Shown: piece after piece, positions 62,128 to 64,000 of the stretch | Layout: every line of letters starts with the position of its first letter | How positions within the stretch are numbered: the stretch's first letter is position 1 | From: Isosphaeraceae bacterium | GTDB taxonomy: Bacteria; Planctomycetota; Planctomycetia; Isosphaerales; Isosphaeraceae | DNA length: 64,000 bases | Direction: 5' to 3' | Assembly: GCA_025356475.1 (NCBI GenBank) | Contig: JANXSX010000068.1 | Span: 18,027-82,026, forward strand | Translations under genes and position numbers: made by a program | Notes under the pieces: generated by a model | What the model saw: the letters and a program-made list of their open reading frames with translations, nothing else | Told to the model about the DNA's origin: nothing | Database searches by the model: none

Positions 62128-63855
62128 ATGAACTCGACCCTGAAACTCGAGACCTTCCCGAGAAATCGCTTCATTGCAATTGGCGGTGAACTGGCGCGTT
62201 GGGTTCTGCTTGGCGTTGTAGGACTTTTGATCACGCTCTTGCCCGAATTTCGCGCGGGGGGCGAGTATCTCGCGGATGGCGATGAGTTGCTGTATCGCTC
62301 GTGGTCCCGCGACATCGTGCTGACGGGATCGCTCTCACTCGTGGATGCGACGCACCAAGAGTCGGGCCCAATGATGCACCCGTGGTTGCTCTTTGGTCCC
62401 CCCGCCTGGTTGTGCCATACCCTCGGACTTGGTCCGGCGTCGCTCGGGATCGTCTGGCGAGTCATTGGTGGCCTGGGTATCTCGGCGGGGCTTTACACGG
62501 TGTTGTTATCCGTGGTTCGAAGTCGTTGGCTGGCCGCGTTCCTGGCGATCTTTCTCATCTGCGACGCCGGTTTGTTATTCGGGCAGATTGGCGGTCGGGG
62601 ACTTGTGATCTTCTGGTCACTCTGGAACGGCTCGAACTCGTTCTTCGACGACGTCCCTTATGTGATGGCGCACCTGCGAGTCGTCCCACCCGCGCTTGCG
62701 ATACCGCTCCTCTTTCTCCACTTCGCGACCTTGCTCCGGGCTCGCCGAACAAGCAACGTAGCCTCAGTGGTCGTCGCAGCAATGAGTCTAGGGATTCTGT
62801 TTCACACCTATTTCTATTTCTGGACAGTCGCTGTCGGCTCGATCTGCCTCGCCTTGATGCTCGACTCCGCCGGGCGGCGGACTTACGCCAGGGTGTTGCT
62901 TGGGGGGCTGCTCATCGGAGTACCTGCGATCATCTCTGGGATGACGATCAAGTCGAGTACTCCGCCCGACTGGCTGCAACGAACCGACAAGTTTGTGCCG
63001 ATCGGTCGGTTCGCTGAACTGATCATTCCAGGGAAAGTTCTGGCTGTCTGGTTGCTCACAACGCCTTGGGTCTTCCTCCGAAGGCGAGAACTCACCTATC
63101 TTTGGTGCTTCGTCGCCGTCGGTATGGCTGGCCTGAACAGCCAGGTCGTGACAAAGCTGCAGATCGAGAACTTCCACTGGATTCAGGCCATGGGGTTGGG
63201 AATGTCGATCCTGCTCGCCTCGCTCGTCGCCCCCTTGATCGAGCGGAGGACAGATCTGCGATGGCGTGCCGTGTTCGGCTTTATTTTGCTGGTCCAGGTC
63301 GGCCTCGGACTCGGCTTGCGAGAGATCGAGGGATCTCAAACGACCGAGACACAGGATCTGATGGATCTCCAGCGTCGATTATCGCAGGAGAGCTTTGTGA
63401 TCCCCACCGGCGCGATCTTGGCTGGGGATCGACAAACGACGCTCCTGGTGGCCGCTTCACGCCAGGTTTATCCGCTCAGTGGTCGTCTGGTCGATTATTG
63501 TGCCAAAGCAAGCGATCTGGAACTGGATCAAAGGCTGATTCTTAACCTATTCTTGACTGGGGTATCGCGAGGTGAAGCCGAGGTGATGGTTCAGGGGCCT
63601 CCAGGGCGGTTAAGCCGGGAGGCTTTGGCAATTCGCGACCCCATCGCCGAGCAATCCCAGCGAAAACGACGATTGGAACTCTTGCACCTAGTCTACCGCG
63701 ATCCCCGACCTATGCTCCAAGAATACATGGTCGATCTTGTGCTCCTCGATCAGGGAGCGACGACCCAACAGCTCGTGGAGCTGGGTGAGCGAGCCTATCA
63801 AGGCAAGCAATGGGATCTCTGGCGACTGAACCCCGTTTCCCCCAATAAACCCTAG
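62128..63855 (+). CDS. GT-C-like multi-spanning membrane protein
   Basis: A 575-residue protein with 10-11 membrane segments and a soluble C-terminal part. The first outside loop has acidic residues (YLADGDELLYRSW), and EIKFEN-like text is replaced by KLQIENFHWIQ between later helices, consistent with a GT-C-type glycosyltransferase fold, but no motif proves it. Related proteins use lipid-linked sugars on envelope glycans. ATG 62128 is used; TTG 62077 or GTG 62080 with GGAGG at 62063 is also possible and would add 16-17 residues. The stop codon coincides with the first bases of an inverted-repeat element, so the natural C-terminus may have been changed by insertion. Confidence 0.65.
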   Translation: MNSTLKLETFPRNRFIAIGGELARWVLLGVVGLLITLLPEFRAGGEYLADGDELLYRSWSRDIVLTGSLSLVDATHQESGPMMHPWLLFGPPAWLCHTLGLGPASLGIVWRVIGGLGISAGLYTVLLSVVRSRWLAAFLAIFLICDAGLLFGQIGGRGLVIFWSLWNGSNSFFDDVPYVMAHLRVVPPALAIPLLFLHFATLLRARRTSNVASVVVAAMSLGILFHTYFYFWTVAVGSICLALMLDSAGRRTYARVLLGGLLIGVPAIISGMTIKSSTPPDWLQRTDKFVPIGRFAELIIPGKVLAVWLLTTPWVFLRRRELTYLWCFVAVGMAGLNSQVVTKLQIENFHWIQAMGLGMSILLASLVAPLIERRTDLRWRAVFGFILLVQVGLGLGLREIEGSQTTETQDLMDLQRRLSQESFVIPTGAILAGDRQTTLLVAASRQVYPLSGRLVDYCAKASDLELDQRLILNLFLTGVSRGEAEVMVQGPPGRLSREALAIRDPIAEQSQRKRRLELLHLVYRDPRPMLQEYMVDLVLLDQGATTQQLVELGERAYQGKQWDLWRLNPVSPNKP

Positions 63856-63997
63856 CGCTCGGCAGTTGGTGCGCGCGTTTGGATTCGTCCGGAGTTGCTC
63901 AAGGCCCCCAGGACACCCCGAACTACCAGTTCAGGCCATAGATTGCCTTTCCAGACAGCGATCTTTACCCAAATTCGCGCACCAACTGCCGATCGCT
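63854..63997. repeat. Inverted-repeat element at the gene end
   Basis: 63854-63875 and 63976-63997 are inverted repeats of 22 bp with one mismatch (AGCG-T/A-TCGGCAGTTGGTGCGCG core), enclosing about 100 bp without a frame. Slight extra matching (TTTGG) continues inward. The TAG stop of the upstream gene overlaps the first arm. It may be a MITE; the window ends three bases past the second arm, so flanking target duplication cannot be judged. Confidence 0.65.
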
Positions 63998-64000
63998 CAG

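Overview
The window reads as a chromosomal segment of a planctomycete, most likely of the Isosphaeraceae. The clues are a DUF1559 prepilin-like protein with a textbook N-terminal methylation motif (33950..35041), an extracellular CARDB protein that opens with the planctomycete 'LEQRLVMS' type motif (46210..47610), an SHD1/YHYH/EF-hand/PEBP fusion, the start of an ECF sigma factor of planctomycete style, a bacillithiol-type deacetylase, and high-GC codon use throughout. No plasmid, prophage or CRISPR array is visible; most of the window is ordinary chromosome.

Layout. 1-12 kb: tail of a DUF442 phosphatase, an old-yellow-enzyme-type flavoprotein, a PP2C phosphatase, an M16 metallopeptidase, a giant AsmA/TamB-like envelope protein, an exported protein of unknown role and a HEAT-repeat membrane protein. 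12-19 kb: an amidohydrolase followed, all on the minus strand, by a signalling cluster: UrtA/AmiC-type binding protein, hybrid histidine kinase with two receiver domains, single-domain response regulator and a stand-alone HisKA protein. 19-33 kb: GNAT, Rieske ferredoxin, carotenoid-type FAD oxidoreductase, BshB1-type deacetylase, Spinster-like MFS permease, secretin-like exported protein, purple-acid-phosphatase-like lipoprotein, membrane sulfatase-fold protein lacking the formylglycine cysteine, HNH nuclease and a second M16 peptidase. 34-36.6 kb: the DUF1559 protein with a small lipoprotein, then about 1 kb of non-coding DNA holding a decayed surface-protein fragment and a 65-bp degenerate tandem repeat.

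36.6-46 kb is a nucleic-acid housekeeping block: SRP RNA (not translated, 36641..36773), dnaX, ebfC, recR, rpoN, a HEPN-containing two-gene module, RNase R and a YhaM-type exonuclease. dnaX carries an A10 run that contains the E. coli-type slippery heptamer in the correct phase with stops close by in both other frames, so two products (tau and gamma) are predicted. 46-52.5 kb is a more broken region: CARDB protein, truncated sigma factor, YHYH fusion protein, glycine-zipper protein, and a YwgA/HD-hydrolase pair whose HD gene has lost its 3' half. 52.6-64 kb: a 171-bp MITE-like element, proS, a WecA-type initiating transferase followed by an overlapping O-antigen-ligase-like gene (surface polysaccharide), an inositol-phosphatase-family gene, three small DUF genes and a GT-C-like membrane protein ended by another inverted-repeat element.

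The strongest non-routine signals are the SRP RNA plus the predicted programmed frameshift in dnaX, three unrelated palindromic elements (one with perfect 27-bp terminal repeats and a 7-bp target duplication), the binding-protein/kinase cluster without any transporter genes, and the HEPN module. All functional statements rest on reading motifs by eye; no database search was run.
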